DNA from: JAAURB01 sp049647265
GTDB taxonomy: Bacteria; Cyanobacteriota; Cyanobacteriia; Cyanobacteriales; Microcoleaceae
Assembly: GCA_049647265.1 (NCBI GenBank)
Contig: JBARXJ010000020.1
Span: 84,328-148,327, forward strand
Direction of reading: 5' to 3'
Length of the DNA stretch: 64,000 nucleotides
Shown: in pieces, positions 25,830-34,929 of the stretch
Numbering within the stretch: position 1 is the first letter of the stretch
Layout: the number at the start of each line of letters is the position of its first letter
The notes under the pieces: generated by a model
The model's input: only the letters and a program-made list of their open reading frames with translations
The model's database searches: none
What the model was told of the DNA's origin: nothing
Program-made: the position numbers and the translations under genes

Positions 25830-28800
25830 ATGACACATCTTACCTCTGATAAAAATACTAATCAGTTTCAATTCTGGGTAGATCGCGGCGGTACTTTTAC
25901 CGATATTGTCGCTTGTAAGCCAGATGGTACATTAGTGACTCATAAATTACTCTCAGAAAATCCAGACCGTTATTCGGATGCTGTTATCCAAGGAATTCGT
26001 GATATTTTAGGTATTAGTGCCGATCAACCGATTCCCAGTTATCAGATTTCTGAAGTTAAAATGGGAACCACAGTAGCAACCAATGCATTATTAGAACGTA
26101 AAGGCGATCGCACTGTTTTAGTGATTACAAAAGGATTTAAAGATGCCCTCCGTATTGGTTATCAAAATCGTCCGGATATTTTTGCCCGTCAAATTGTTTT
26201 ACCCGAACTATTGTATGAACAAGTGATAGAAGTCGATGAACGCTACGATGCCAAAGGAAATGAACTGAAAGCGGTTGAAACTAAGTCTTTTAAAACGGCA
26301 TTAGAGACAGCTTACACTCAAGGTATCAAAAGTTGTGCTATTGTGTTAATGCATGGCTATCGCTATCCTCAACATGAACAACAAATTGCTAAAATAGCAG
26401 AAGAAATTGGCTTTACTCAACTTTCAGTTTCTCATCAAATCAGCCCGTTAATGAAACTGATTAGCCGGGGTGATACGACTGTGGTTGATGCTTATCTTTC
26501 CCCTATTTTATATCGTTATATCAATCAAGTTTCGAGTCAACTTAATAGTAACGATAAAGCTGTTAAATTGATGTTTATGCAATCCAATGGCGGCTTAGTC
26601 AATGCCCATCAATTCCAAGGAAAAGATAGTATTTTATCAGGGCCAGCCGGGGGAATTGTCGGGGCTGTTCAAACCAGTTTAAAAGCAGGATTTGATAAAA
26701 TTATTAGTTTTGATATGGGGGGAACTTCAACGGATGTCGCCCATTATCACGGTGAATATGAACGACAATTTGAAACAGAAATTGCTGGAGTCCGGATGCG
26801 AACCCCCATTATGGCGATTCATACTGTGGCGGCGGGGGGTGGTTCAATTTTAGTGTTTGATGGGTCTCGTTATCGGGTGGGGCCAGAGTCGGCAGGGGCA
26901 AACCCAGGGCCAGCTTGTTATCGCGTCGGTGGGCCACTAACGGTTACAGATTGTAATGTGATGTTAGGGAAAATTCAGCCGCCATTTTTCCCAAGAGTAT
27001 TTGGAATTGAAGGAAATTTACCGTTAGATGGGGAAATTGTTCGAGAAAAGTTTGCGGAGTTAGCAACTACAATTCAACAACAAACCGGGGATATTAAAAC
27101 ACCGGAAGAAGTGGCAACGGGATTTATTACGATTGCGGTTGAAAATATGGCAAATGCCATTAAAAAAATCTCCCTACAACGAGGCTATGATGTCTCAGAT
27201 TATGCCCTTTGTTGTTTTGGTGGGGCAGGGGGTCAACACGCTTGTTTAATTGCGGATACTTTAGGGATTAAAACGGTATTTATTCATCCTTACGCGGGGG
27301 TTTTATCGGCTTATGGGATGGGTTTAGCAGATATTCGGGTAATTCGAGAACGGTCTGTTGAAATCGAGTTAAATTCTGATACTTTTTCTGATCTGAAACA
27401 GATATTCTCAGAGTTAGAAACGGAATGCAGTCAAGAATTAGCTGAAAGTGAAATTGAAAATACGGCTATATTCCAAGTCAACTTAAAATATATCGGAACC
27501 GATTCGACTTTAACGGTTAATTTTGCTGATTCATTGAGAGAGATTATTGCAGAATTTGAGAATAAGCATCACCAGCGCTATGGTTTTATTAAACCGGAGA
27601 AAGCTTTAATGATTGAATCTATTTCTGTAGAGATTATTCAGCAGCTTTCTGTCGTGGAAGAACCGCAATATTCTCGGACTCGTTCTCAACCAACCCAACC
27701 GATTTCAACAGTACAAATGTATACACAAAATCAATGGCATGATACTCCGTTATTTCAACGAGAGGATTTACAGCCGGGAGATTTAATTGCAGGGCCAGCA
27801 ATTATTACTGAAGGCATTGGGACAAATATTATTGAACCCGGTTGGCAAGGGGAAGTGAGTGATAAAAATCATTTAATTTTAACCCAGCAGTCCTCTAAAG
27901 CGGTGGAGAATATCGCGATAACTGTAAACGAGAATACCTCAAAACCAGATCCGGTTCGTTTGGAGATATTTAAAAATCTCTTTCAGTTTATCGCCGAACA
28001 AATGGGAATTGTCTTACAAAATACGGCTTCTTCCGTTAATATCAAAGAACGTCTTGATTTTTCTTGTGCTATTTTTGATGGCAAAGGAGAATTAGTAGCA
28101 AATGCCCCTCATATTCCGGTACATTTAGGGTCAATGAGTGAAAGTATTCGCAGCTTAATTGAGGCAAAATCGGATACCATTAAACCGGGAGATGTTTATC
28201 TACTGAATAACCCTTATGAAGGCGGAACCCACTTACCGGATGTCACGGTAATTACGCCTGTTTTTGATAGCAATAAACAGCAGATTCTGTTTTATGTTGC
28301 TTCTCGCGGTCATCAAGCCGATATTGGCGGAATTACACCGGGTTCTATGCCACCTTATAGTACAACAGTCGAAGAAGAAGGGATTTTATTAACTCATTTT
28401 CAGTTAGTCAAACAAGGGATTTTTCAAGAACAAGCATTACGAGAATTACTGGCATCTGGAGACTATCCTGCGCGAAATCCCGATGTAAATTTAGCCGATT
28501 TACAAGCACAAATTGCCGCCAATGAAAAAGGCGTTCAAGAACTGCATAAAATGGTGATTCAATATGGCTTAGAAACCGTTAAAACCTATATGAGTTATGT
28601 TCAGGATAATGCTGAAGAATCAGTTCGGAAAGCAATTGAAGTTTTAAAAGAGGGTGAGTTTACCTATCAAATGGATACAGGCAGTCAGATTAAGGTAAAA
28701 ATTACCTTGGATAAAATTAATCGCAATGCAACTATTGATTTTAACGGTACTTCTGCTCAACTTCAGAGTAATTTTAATGCGCCAAAAGCTGTTTGTATGG

Positions 28801-29474
28801 CAGCGGTTTTGTATGTATTTCGCACATTAGTTACGGATAATATCCCCTTGAATGCGGGATGCTTAAAACCACTCAATATTATTATCCCAGAAGGCTGTAT
28901 GCTGAACCCTCGTTATCCGGCGGCGGTGGTGGCGGGGAATGTAGAAACCTCGCAAGTGATTGTGGATGCGTTATATGGTGCGTTAGGGGTAATGGCGGCT
29001 TCCCAAGGGACCATGAATAACTTCACCTTTGGTAACCAACGCTATCAATATTATGAAACCATTTGCGGCGGTTCGGGGGCAGGAAGTGATTTTGATGGGA
29101 CAGATGCGGTTCATACTCATATGACCAACTCCCGTTTAACTGACCCGGAAGTGTTGGAATGGCGCTTTCCCGTGTTATTGGAACAATTTAGTATCCGTCC
29201 CAACAGTGGCGGTATCGGAAACTATTGCGGTGGCAACGGTATTATTCGCCGAATTCAGTTTTTAGAAACCATGACCGCAGCCATTTTATCTGGACATCGT
29301 CAAATTCCTCCGTTTGGTCTTAATGGCGGAAAACCTGGTTTAGTTGGACAAAATACTGTTATTCGTTGCGGTGGCAATATTGAAGAATTAGGAAGTACCG
29401 CAACCGTTGAAATGCAACCAGGAGATACATTCAAAATAGAAACACCTGGCGGCGGTGGATACGGTCAACAATAA
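25830..29474 (+). CDS. 5-oxoprolinase (ATP-hydrolysing), HyuA-HyuB fusion
   Basis: This 1214-residue protein fuses the two hydantoinase/oxoprolinase subunits. The HyuA half (1 to about 690) has FWVDRGGTFTDIV, MGTTVATNALLERKG, SGPAGGIVGAV and DMGGTSTDVAHY, the actin-like ATP-binding segments. The HyuB half (about 700-1214) has GGTHLPDVTVITPVF, NPRYPAAVVAGNVETSQ and the closing PGGGGYG. The fused length is that of 5-oxoprolinase, which opens 5-oxo-L-proline to glutamate using ATP. Hydantoinase activity cannot be fully excluded. It is regulated in all likelihood by the divergent LysR gene and ends at a strong hairpin. Confidence 0.88.
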   Translation: MTHLTSDKNTNQFQFWVDRGGTFTDIVACKPDGTLVTHKLLSENPDRYSDAVIQGIRDILGISADQPIPSYQISEVKMGTTVATNALLERKGDRTVLVITKGFKDALRIGYQNRPDIFARQIVLPELLYEQVIEVDERYDAKGNELKAVETKSFKTALETAYTQGIKSCAIVLMHGYRYPQHEQQIAKIAEEIGFTQLSVSHQISPLMKLISRGDTTVVDAYLSPILYRYINQVSSQLNSNDKAVKLMFMQSNGGLVNAHQFQGKDSILSGPAGGIVGAVQTSLKAGFDKIISFDMGGTSTDVAHYHGEYERQFETEIAGVRMRTPIMAIHTVAAGGGSILVFDGSRYRVGPESAGANPGPACYRVGGPLTVTDCNVMLGKIQPPFFPRVFGIEGNLPLDGEIVREKFAELATTIQQQTGDIKTPEEVATGFITIAVENMANAIKKISLQRGYDVSDYALCCFGGAGGQHACLIADTLGIKTVFIHPYAGVLSAYGMGLADIRVIRERSVEIELNSDTFSDLKQIFSELETECSQELAESEIENTAIFQVNLKYIGTDSTLTVNFADSLREIIAEFENKHHQRYGFIKPEKALMIESISVEIIQQLSVVEEPQYSRTRSQPTQPISTVQMYTQNQWHDTPLFQREDLQPGDLIAGPAIITEGIGTNIIEPGWQGEVSDKNHLILTQQSSKAVENIAITVNENTSKPDPVRLEIFKNLFQFIAEQMGIVLQNTASSVNIKERLDFSCAIFDGKGELVANAPHIPVHLGSMSESIRSLIEAKSDTIKPGDVYLLNNPYEGGTHLPDVTVITPVFDSNKQQILFYVASRGHQADIGGITPGSMPPYSTTVEEEGILLTHFQLVKQGIFQEQALRELLASGDYPARNPDVNLADLQAQIAANEKGVQELHKMVIQYGLETVKTYMSYVQDNAEESVRKAIEVLKEGEFTYQMDTGSQIKVKITLDKINRNATIDFNGTSAQLQSNFNAPKAVCMAAVLYVFRTLVTDNIPLNAGCLKPLNIIIPEGCMLNPRYPAAVVAGNVETSQVIVDALYGALGVMAASQGTMNNFTFGNQRYQYYETICGGSGAGSDFDGTDAVHTHMTNSRLTDPEVLEWRFPVLLEQFSIRPNSGGIGNYCGGNGIIRRIQFLETMTAAILSGHRQIPPFGLNGGKPGLVGQNTVIRCGGNIEELGSTATVEMQPGDTFKIETPGGGGYGQQ

Positions 29475-29492
29475 GGCGTTATTCTCTTAAAA

Positions 29493-29527
29493 AAACTTAC
29501 TTTCTCCAAACTGGGGAAAGTGAGTTT
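29493..29527. terminator. strong 15-bp hairpin after 5-oxoprolinase
   Basis: AAACTTACTTTCTCC pairs with GGGGAAAGTGAGTTT around a five-base loop (two G-T pairs). A-rich sequence before the stem and weak T-rich sequence after it suit a bidirectional terminator between this gene and the convergent EamA gene. Confidence 0.7.
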
Positions 29528-29707
29528 ATCATTTGAATTCTTTCGTATATTACTGACTATAAAAACGTAACTATAGGCTATCAAAATAATTCATAATCTC
29601 ATGAAAAAGCTTTTAAAATTTATAGGTTTTATACCGAAGGTTTAGGATGTTTTAAAAAAAATAGTGAAAATAAAAATTAAACAAATAAGGAATTAAGGCA
29701 GTATTAA

Positions 29708-30745
29708 TTAAATACCTTTAAATCCAATACTATCATTTATATGTTCCTGATTAGAAGATTCAGATTCTTTCTGTTTAGTTTGCTTCAGACGCTGTACACC
29801 AATCTGATTAAATACAATTCCCACTAAAATAACACTACCGCCAATATATTGTGCCGTTGTCGGAGCTTCTCCTAATAGTAAATAAGCCGCTAAAATTCCG
29901 GCTATGGGGTTAAAAGCCGTAGCTAAAGAGACCTCACTGGCATTACTACGCTTGAGACCATTAAACCAGAAAAATTGTCCGCCAACCACAATCACTGCCG
30001 CATAACCTAACATCCATTTCCATAAAAATGGAGCGGTTACATCCATAAAGTGAGCTGGACTATAGACAATTAAAACGGTTATGAAAAACACAACAGTACC
30101 CACAAACATTCTATATATACTGAAAATACCGAGAGGAATTTGCTTAAGGCTGACTTTACTAATTAAATTGGCAATTGCTTTAAACACGGCGGCAATGACA
30201 GTCAGTAATGCTCCCCATCCAATCTCAATTCCCATATTCATTGCCATCATATCGCCTCCTGGCGGTTGCAATAATACAGTTAATGCCACACCCACAAATG
30301 ATAAAATGGCTCCCAAAATCACCCAACTATTCACCCGTTCTCCTAATAACCAAACGGATAAGGCTAACACTAAAGGGGTATCAATTTGTCCAATTAAAAT
30401 AACATTATTAACTGTGGTTAAAGAAAGTGCTGTAAAAATAAGGGTGGGTACAATTGCAGCGCCTAAGATTGCTACAACAGCCATTACTAACCAATTTTTC
30501 CAGGTTATTTTTTTAATAATCTGAGGTTTTAACTGATGAGAATAAATAATAATTAATAAAATTAAGGCACATAAATTTCCCACAAACAAAACATTACAAA
30601 AAGAGATGGGATTTTCTCCATTCACTAAGTTCTCTGCACCCAATTGAGTCAGTTTACGAGTCACAGCATTGGCTGCACCAAAAATTGTAATGGCAAGCAA
30701 CAGATAAACCCGTCCAGAGAGTTGAGGCGTTTGAAGCTGAGGCAT
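29708..30745 (-). CDS. EamA/DMT family transporter
   Basis: This 345-residue protein has about ten membrane segments in two homologous halves, the drug/metabolite transporter layout. Typical pieces are FGAANAVTRKL at the start, the acidic-Arg loop WLLGERVNSWVILG closing the first half and YLLLGEAPTTAQYIGG closing the second. The C-terminal tail (KQTKQKESESSNQEH) is polar and probably cytoplasmic. The substrate is unknown; amino acids or metabolites are common in this family. It is convergent with 5-oxoprolinase and upstream of nothing obvious. Confidence 0.82.
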   Translation of the reverse strand: MPQLQTPQLSGRVYLLLAITIFGAANAVTRKLTQLGAENLVNGENPISFCNVLFVGNLCALILLIIIYSHQLKPQIIKKITWKNWLVMAVVAILGAAIVPTLIFTALSLTTVNNVILIGQIDTPLVLALSVWLLGERVNSWVILGAILSFVGVALTVLLQPPGGDMMAMNMGIEIGWGALLTVIAAVFKAIANLISKVSLKQIPLGIFSIYRMFVGTVVFFITVLIVYSPAHFMDVTAPFLWKWMLGYAAVIVVGGQFFWFNGLKRSNASEVSLATAFNPIAGILAAYLLLGEAPTTAQYIGGSVILVGIVFNQIGVQRLKQTKQKESESSNQEHINDSIGFKGI

Positions 30746-30795
30746 AATAAACAGCTTTGAAACAATACTTTGCCTTTTAATTTACACCTTTTTGT

Positions 30796-31266
30796 TCAAT
30801 TATCCGTCAATTGGAGAGAAAAACTCCAGCCATGTTGGCGAAACCCTAAAGATTGATAAAAATGATGAGCGCGACCGCGTTTAAGATTAGAAGAGAGTGT
30901 CACCTTATAACATCCGGCGGTTTGAGATAATTTTAATGCAGCCTGCATCATCTCTTTGCCAATTCCTTGGTTACGATAAGCCGGAGAAACACTCACCCCA
31001 TCCAGTACCGCAAATTGATGATATCCTCGATGCATCATCGTCGGCACATATAACAGGCTAAAGGTTCCCACTGCCTCCTGCTGTAACCAAGCAATATAAA
31101 TCGTGTAATTGGGATATTGGTGAATTTTATCAAACAAAGCCTCTACCTCGACTTGCGGCAACAACGGCAAACCATCCATCTCTGCATAAAGACGGTTTAA
31201 CTCCGCTAAATGGGCGGTTGTAACAGGTTTAATTTCAAGCTGACTCATGGTTGTTTTAGGCAACAC
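30796..31266 (-). CDS. GNAT-family N-acetyltransferase
   Basis: This 156-residue single-domain GNAT protein has the acetyl-CoA binding signature VSPAYRNQGIGKEMMQAAL (motif A, Arg-x-x-Gly-x-Gly variant) followed by GCYKVTLSSNLKRGRAHHFY and SLGFRQHG. The second Met (M7) may be the true start. The acceptor could be a small metabolite, an antibiotic or a protein; sequence does not say. The gap to the EamA gene is 50 bases on the same strand, so the pair may be cotranscribed with the acetyltransferase first. Confidence 0.82.
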   Translation of the reverse strand: MLPKTTMSQLEIKPVTTAHLAELNRLYAEMDGLPLLPQVEVEALFDKIHQYPNYTIYIAWLQQEAVGTFSLLYVPTMMHRGYHQFAVLDGVSVSPAYRNQGIGKEMMQAALKLSQTAGCYKVTLSSNLKRGRAHHFYQSLGFRQHGWSFSLQLTDN

Positions 31267-31564
31267 CGGATAAAAAGGCTTTCGGTGTTGGCGCAGCGTT
31301 GGCTTAGGGCATATTCTAACTCAGCCACTGCGTACGGGTACATTGCAATGGGCCTCTACCTGTCCCCCCATTATTGAAAATTATGTTAAGATTTATTTAG
31401 AATTATGATCGTAAACGACGTAATTCAACTCATCTCTCGGATAGTACAGAGAGAGCAATTTTCCTTCCAAACAAAGAAATACAGGGAATTGTAGCTGTTT
31501 GAAGTCGGTTATAGATTTTTTGTAATTCTTAGCTATTCTTGATCTTTATTTACATTTCTCCTCC

Positions 31565-32272
31565 ATGATTAGACCTTTTAACCTCATGTTTGCCTTACGG
31601 CGAACTACCACAATTCTTTCAATTGGCATCCTCACAATGACTTTGATGGCTGCCCTCTCTGGGATATTAATCGCCTTCAACTATCAACCCGCAGCCGGGG
31701 CCAGTTATCGTTCCCTACAAGAAATTGCAACTCATACCAACTTTGGTTGGTTAATTGAAGGGATGCATCATTACGCTGGAAACCTTGTCATTGCTTTGGG
31801 TTTAATCCAGATGGTCGTGATGTTTGTTTCTCGTCAATTCAAACGAAATTGGTTAGTGGCTTGGATTGCTGTTATCGGTTTTATCCTCGCTGCGATTGGT
31901 TTAGACTGGACAGCAATGGTTTTAGACTGGACACAAACCGGATTTTGGCGGTTATCAGTTGAACTCGGAACCATTGAAGCGATTCCTTTCGTCGGTTCAC
32001 TTCTGCGGGATATTATCACGGGTGGCGGCGGCATTAGTACAGCGACATTGTTGAGACTGTACACCATTCACAGCTATATTTTATCACTCGGAGCAGTTGG
32101 CTTAGCGATCGCCCACTTAGCAGGTACTGTATTACAAGATCGTCAACAACAGCAAGATCGATTTGAACAACGCAAGCTGCAAGTTGAAGAAACTTTAAAT
32201 CGTTTAGTTCAAGAAAACCCAGCTTCAAACACTCCTGCCACTGAAGAAGTCGAAACTTCTAATAAAAACTAA
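31565..32272 (+). CDS. cytochrome b6-like membrane protein with one haem-ligand His replaced
   Basis: This 235-residue protein has four membrane segments like the N-terminal half of cytochrome b. H68 (GMHHYAG) aligns with the first B-helix haem ligand of cytochrome b6, and H169 and H184, 15 residues apart in HSYILSLGAVGLAIAH, align with the D-helix pair. The second B-helix ligand is replaced by Q82. The Cys that holds the extra haem in b6 is also absent. The C-terminal tail (190-235) is charged and helical. It is therefore a divergent paralog, not PetB; it probably binds at least one haem and may serve another electron-transfer complex. It ends at a good terminator. Confidence 0.78.
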   Translation: MIRPFNLMFALRRTTTILSIGILTMTLMAALSGILIAFNYQPAAGASYRSLQEIATHTNFGWLIEGMHHYAGNLVIALGLIQMVVMFVSRQFKRNWLVAWIAVIGFILAAIGLDWTAMVLDWTQTGFWRLSVELGTIEAIPFVGSLLRDIITGGGGISTATLLRLYTIHSYILSLGAVGLAIAHLAGTVLQDRQQQQDRFEQRKLQVEETLNRLVQENPASNTPATEEVETSNKN

Positions 32273-32297
32273 GGGATTATATCTTTAAGTTTTGTAG

Positions 32298-32325
32298 AGA
32301 CGTTCAGCCGAGAACGTCTTTTTTT
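32298..32325 (+). terminator. intrinsic terminator after cytochrome b-like gene
   Basis: AGACGTTC pairs with GAACGTCT around a six-base loop and runs straight into seven T residues. It belongs to the recurrent hairpin family seen also at 41634, 46219 and 55800. Confidence 0.8.
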
Positions 32326-32380
32326 ATTTTAATTTTTTATAATATTTGAAGTTCACCTTGATTGAAAAGAATCAGAGATT

Positions 32381-33253
32381 ATGACTGTACTTCAAGAAAC
32401 CTGGACAAGCGAATATATTCAAACAAACGGAGTCACCTTACATTATGTCACCCAAGGTGAGGGGCCATTGATGTTAATGTTACATGGATTTCCAGAATTT
32501 TGGTATTCTTGGCGACATCAAATCCCAGAATTTGCCAAAGATTATAAAGTGGTTGCATTAGATTTAAGGGGATACAACGAAAGCGAAAAACCGCAAGATG
32601 TTTCAGCTTATCAAATGAAAGAATTAATTGCGGATATTAAAGGCGTAATTACCGGCTTAGGTTATGATTCTTGTGTGTTAGCGGCTCATGATTGGGGTGC
32701 AGCAATTGCTTGGGCTTTTGCCTATGCAAATCCTGCATTAGTAGAAAAACTGATTATTATGAATGTGCCTCATCCGGCTAAATTTGCCGATGGACTATGG
32801 ACAATTGAACAACTACAAAAAAGTTGGTATATTTTCTTTTTCCAACTGCCAATATTACCAGAATTATTAATACAAGCGAATGATTATCAAGCGATTGCCT
32901 CTGGATTTATAGACATGGCAATTGATAAAAGTGCGTTTACTGAAGCCGATCTTAATGCTTATAAAGATGCCGCCGCTAAACGAGGCGCATTAACCGCAAT
33001 GATTAATTATTATCGCAATATCTTTCAGGGATTTTTCAGTCCAGATAAACCTCAAGAATGGAGATTATTAGAAATTCCAACTTTAATGATTTGGGGTGAA
33101 GAAGATAAAGCCTTAGGACGGGAATTAACTTACGGAACAGAAGAATATGTGAAAGATTTACAGATTCGTTATATCCCTAATTGTAGTCATTGGGTACAAC
33201 AAGAACAGCCAGAATTAGTGAATCAGTATATGCGAGAGTTTATAACTGATTAA
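32381..33253 (+). CDS. alpha/beta hydrolase, epoxide hydrolase-like
   Basis: This 290-residue protein has the alpha/beta hydrolase fold with an Asp nucleophile. The oxyanion region is LHGFPEFWYSWRHQ, the nucleophile is D104 in AAHDWGAAIAW, the acid is probably D242 in WGEEDKAL and the base is H270 in NCSHWVQQEQP. HGFP with Asp and the lid residues fit epoxide hydrolases, with haloalkane dehalogenase or fluoroacetate dehalogenase as alternatives. There is no signal peptide. It follows the cytochrome b-like gene but is separated by its terminator, so it has its own promoter. Confidence 0.85.
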   Translation: MTVLQETWTSEYIQTNGVTLHYVTQGEGPLMLMLHGFPEFWYSWRHQIPEFAKDYKVVALDLRGYNESEKPQDVSAYQMKELIADIKGVITGLGYDSCVLAAHDWGAAIAWAFAYANPALVEKLIIMNVPHPAKFADGLWTIEQLQKSWYIFFFQLPILPELLIQANDYQAIASGFIDMAIDKSAFTEADLNAYKDAAAKRGALTAMINYYRNIFQGFFSPDKPQEWRLLEIPTLMIWGEEDKALGRELTYGTEEYVKDLQIRYIPNCSHWVQQEQPELVNQYMREFITD

Positions 33254-33428
33254 TTGATAAATTATTCCACCATCTAATTTGTCAAAATATAAGAGTTATG
33301 TTTGACCTTACTGCTATAAATGTAAAAATTAATATAGGGGTAGGAGCGCTTAACAGCAGAAGCAAGCAAAAAAGTAAAACCTAACTCTTTTCAATCACTA
33401 ATCACCCACGCCCCCTCACCCACAAACC

Positions 33429-34811
33429 TTATCGACTGACGAAAAAATTCATTAATTTTAGCTTTTTCAGATACGGGGGATAACGAACGGAAAAATCAAA
33501 CCGGAATGATTTTTTCAACACACTTTTGTAATGAGAAAATGTATCAAAACTGGCTTTTCCGTGATAGGAACCGATGCCACTATTGCCGACACCGCCAAAC
33601 GGTAAAAACTGACTCCCTACCTGTAAAACCGTATCATTAAACAGAATACCGCCGGAAGAAGTGCCTTGCAAAACTTGTTGCTGTTTAGCTGAATTATTGG
33701 AGAAAAAATATAAGGCTAAGGGTTTCGGGCGAGCATTAATTTGTACAATCGCTTTTTCTAAACTCTGATATTCTAAAACAGGTAAAATCGGCCCAAATAT
33801 CTCATCTTGCATCACCGGATCTTCCCAAGATACCTCATCAATAATTGTCGGAGCAATATATTTTTCTTCTAAGTTAGTTTGCCCGCCAATGACAATCTTT
33901 CCCTTGTCTAAAAATTGAGTCAGTCGTTGCCAATGTTTAGGGCTAATCATCCGGGCATAATCCGGACTTTCTTGGGGATTTTCACCATAAAAATCATGAA
34001 TCGTTTGTTGAAGGGCGGTTAAGAGTTCTGATTTAATCGATCGATCAACCAACAAATAATCTGGTGCAATACAAGTTTGTCCAGCATTGAGAAATTTTCC
34101 CCAAATAATCCGCTTTGCGGCGATTTGAATATTCACTTCATGATCGACAATACAAGGACTTTTTCCACCTAATTCTAACGTTACTGGGGTCAACTGTTTT
34201 GCTGCTGCTTCCATCACCACTTGACCGACTTTTGTCCCGCCTGTAAAAAAGATGTGATCGAACTTTTGATTGAGTAAAGTTTGAGCCGTTTCAACTCCGC
34301 CTTCTACCGCTACAATATAAGCCGGATCAAACGTTTTTTCGATTAAATCTGTAATCACTTTAGAAGTCTCAGCAGCCAATTCTGAGGGTTTAAGAATCGC
34401 ACAATTTCCCGCAGCAATTGCCCCGACTAACGGTGTCATCATTAACTGAAACGGATAATTCCAAGGCCCAATAATTAACACCACCCCCAAAGGTTCTGGA
34501 TAGACTCGCGCTGATGCTGGAAACTGCGCTGGGGAAACGGGAACTTTTTTTGGCTTTGCCCAAGATTTGAGCTGTTTAATGGCATAATTAATTTCAGTAA
34601 GAGCAGCCATCTCAAAGCTAGCTTCTAACTCCGGCCGTCCCAGATCGGCAATGACTGCATCAAGAATCAATCGGCGGTTTTCGACCATCATTTGCTTCAA
34701 CCGCTGTAATTGTTGCCGTCGGAAGCCGAGATCCCGTGTTTGACCCGTCGCAAAAAATTGTCGTTGTTGTTGAACCCGTTGAGAAATGTTGTGAGTGTCT
34801 GCCATCATCAA
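33429..34811 (-). CDS. aldehyde dehydrogenase (class 3, fatty-aldehyde type)
   Basis: This 460-residue NAD(P)-dependent aldehyde dehydrogenase has the catalytic Cys C247 in LNAGQTCIAPDY and the general base E213 in TLELGGKSP. IIGPWNYPFQLMM and FTGGTKVGQVVM form the cofactor site. The short length and hydrophobic/basic C terminus (YLKKLKLMNFF) fit the class 3 fatty-aldehyde branch. In cyanobacteria such enzymes oxidise fatty aldehydes made by acyl-ACP reductase or by lipid breakdown. It is divergent from cruP. The start region MMMADTH leaves one of three Met codons as start. Confidence 0.88.
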   Translation of the reverse strand: MMMADTHNISQRVQQQRQFFATGQTRDLGFRRQQLQRLKQMMVENRRLILDAVIADLGRPELEASFEMAALTEINYAIKQLKSWAKPKKVPVSPAQFPASARVYPEPLGVVLIIGPWNYPFQLMMTPLVGAIAAGNCAILKPSELAAETSKVITDLIEKTFDPAYIVAVEGGVETAQTLLNQKFDHIFFTGGTKVGQVVMEAAAKQLTPVTLELGGKSPCIVDHEVNIQIAAKRIIWGKFLNAGQTCIAPDYLLVDRSIKSELLTALQQTIHDFYGENPQESPDYARMISPKHWQRLTQFLDKGKIVIGGQTNLEEKYIAPTIIDEVSWEDPVMQDEIFGPILPVLEYQSLEKAIVQINARPKPLALYFFSNNSAKQQQVLQGTSSGGILFNDTVLQVGSQFLPFGGVGNSGIGSYHGKASFDTFSHYKSVLKKSFRFDFSVRYPPYLKKLKLMNFFVSR

Positions 34812-34929
34812 ATGGAGTGTAATGGTTGTAGATCTATATTACATAAATTACCGAACGGGTCGGTTGTCATTTATGCTGTTTTTAGGCGTGTAGTGAGAAG
34901 ATGCAACTAAGGTACAACCTGACTGAACT

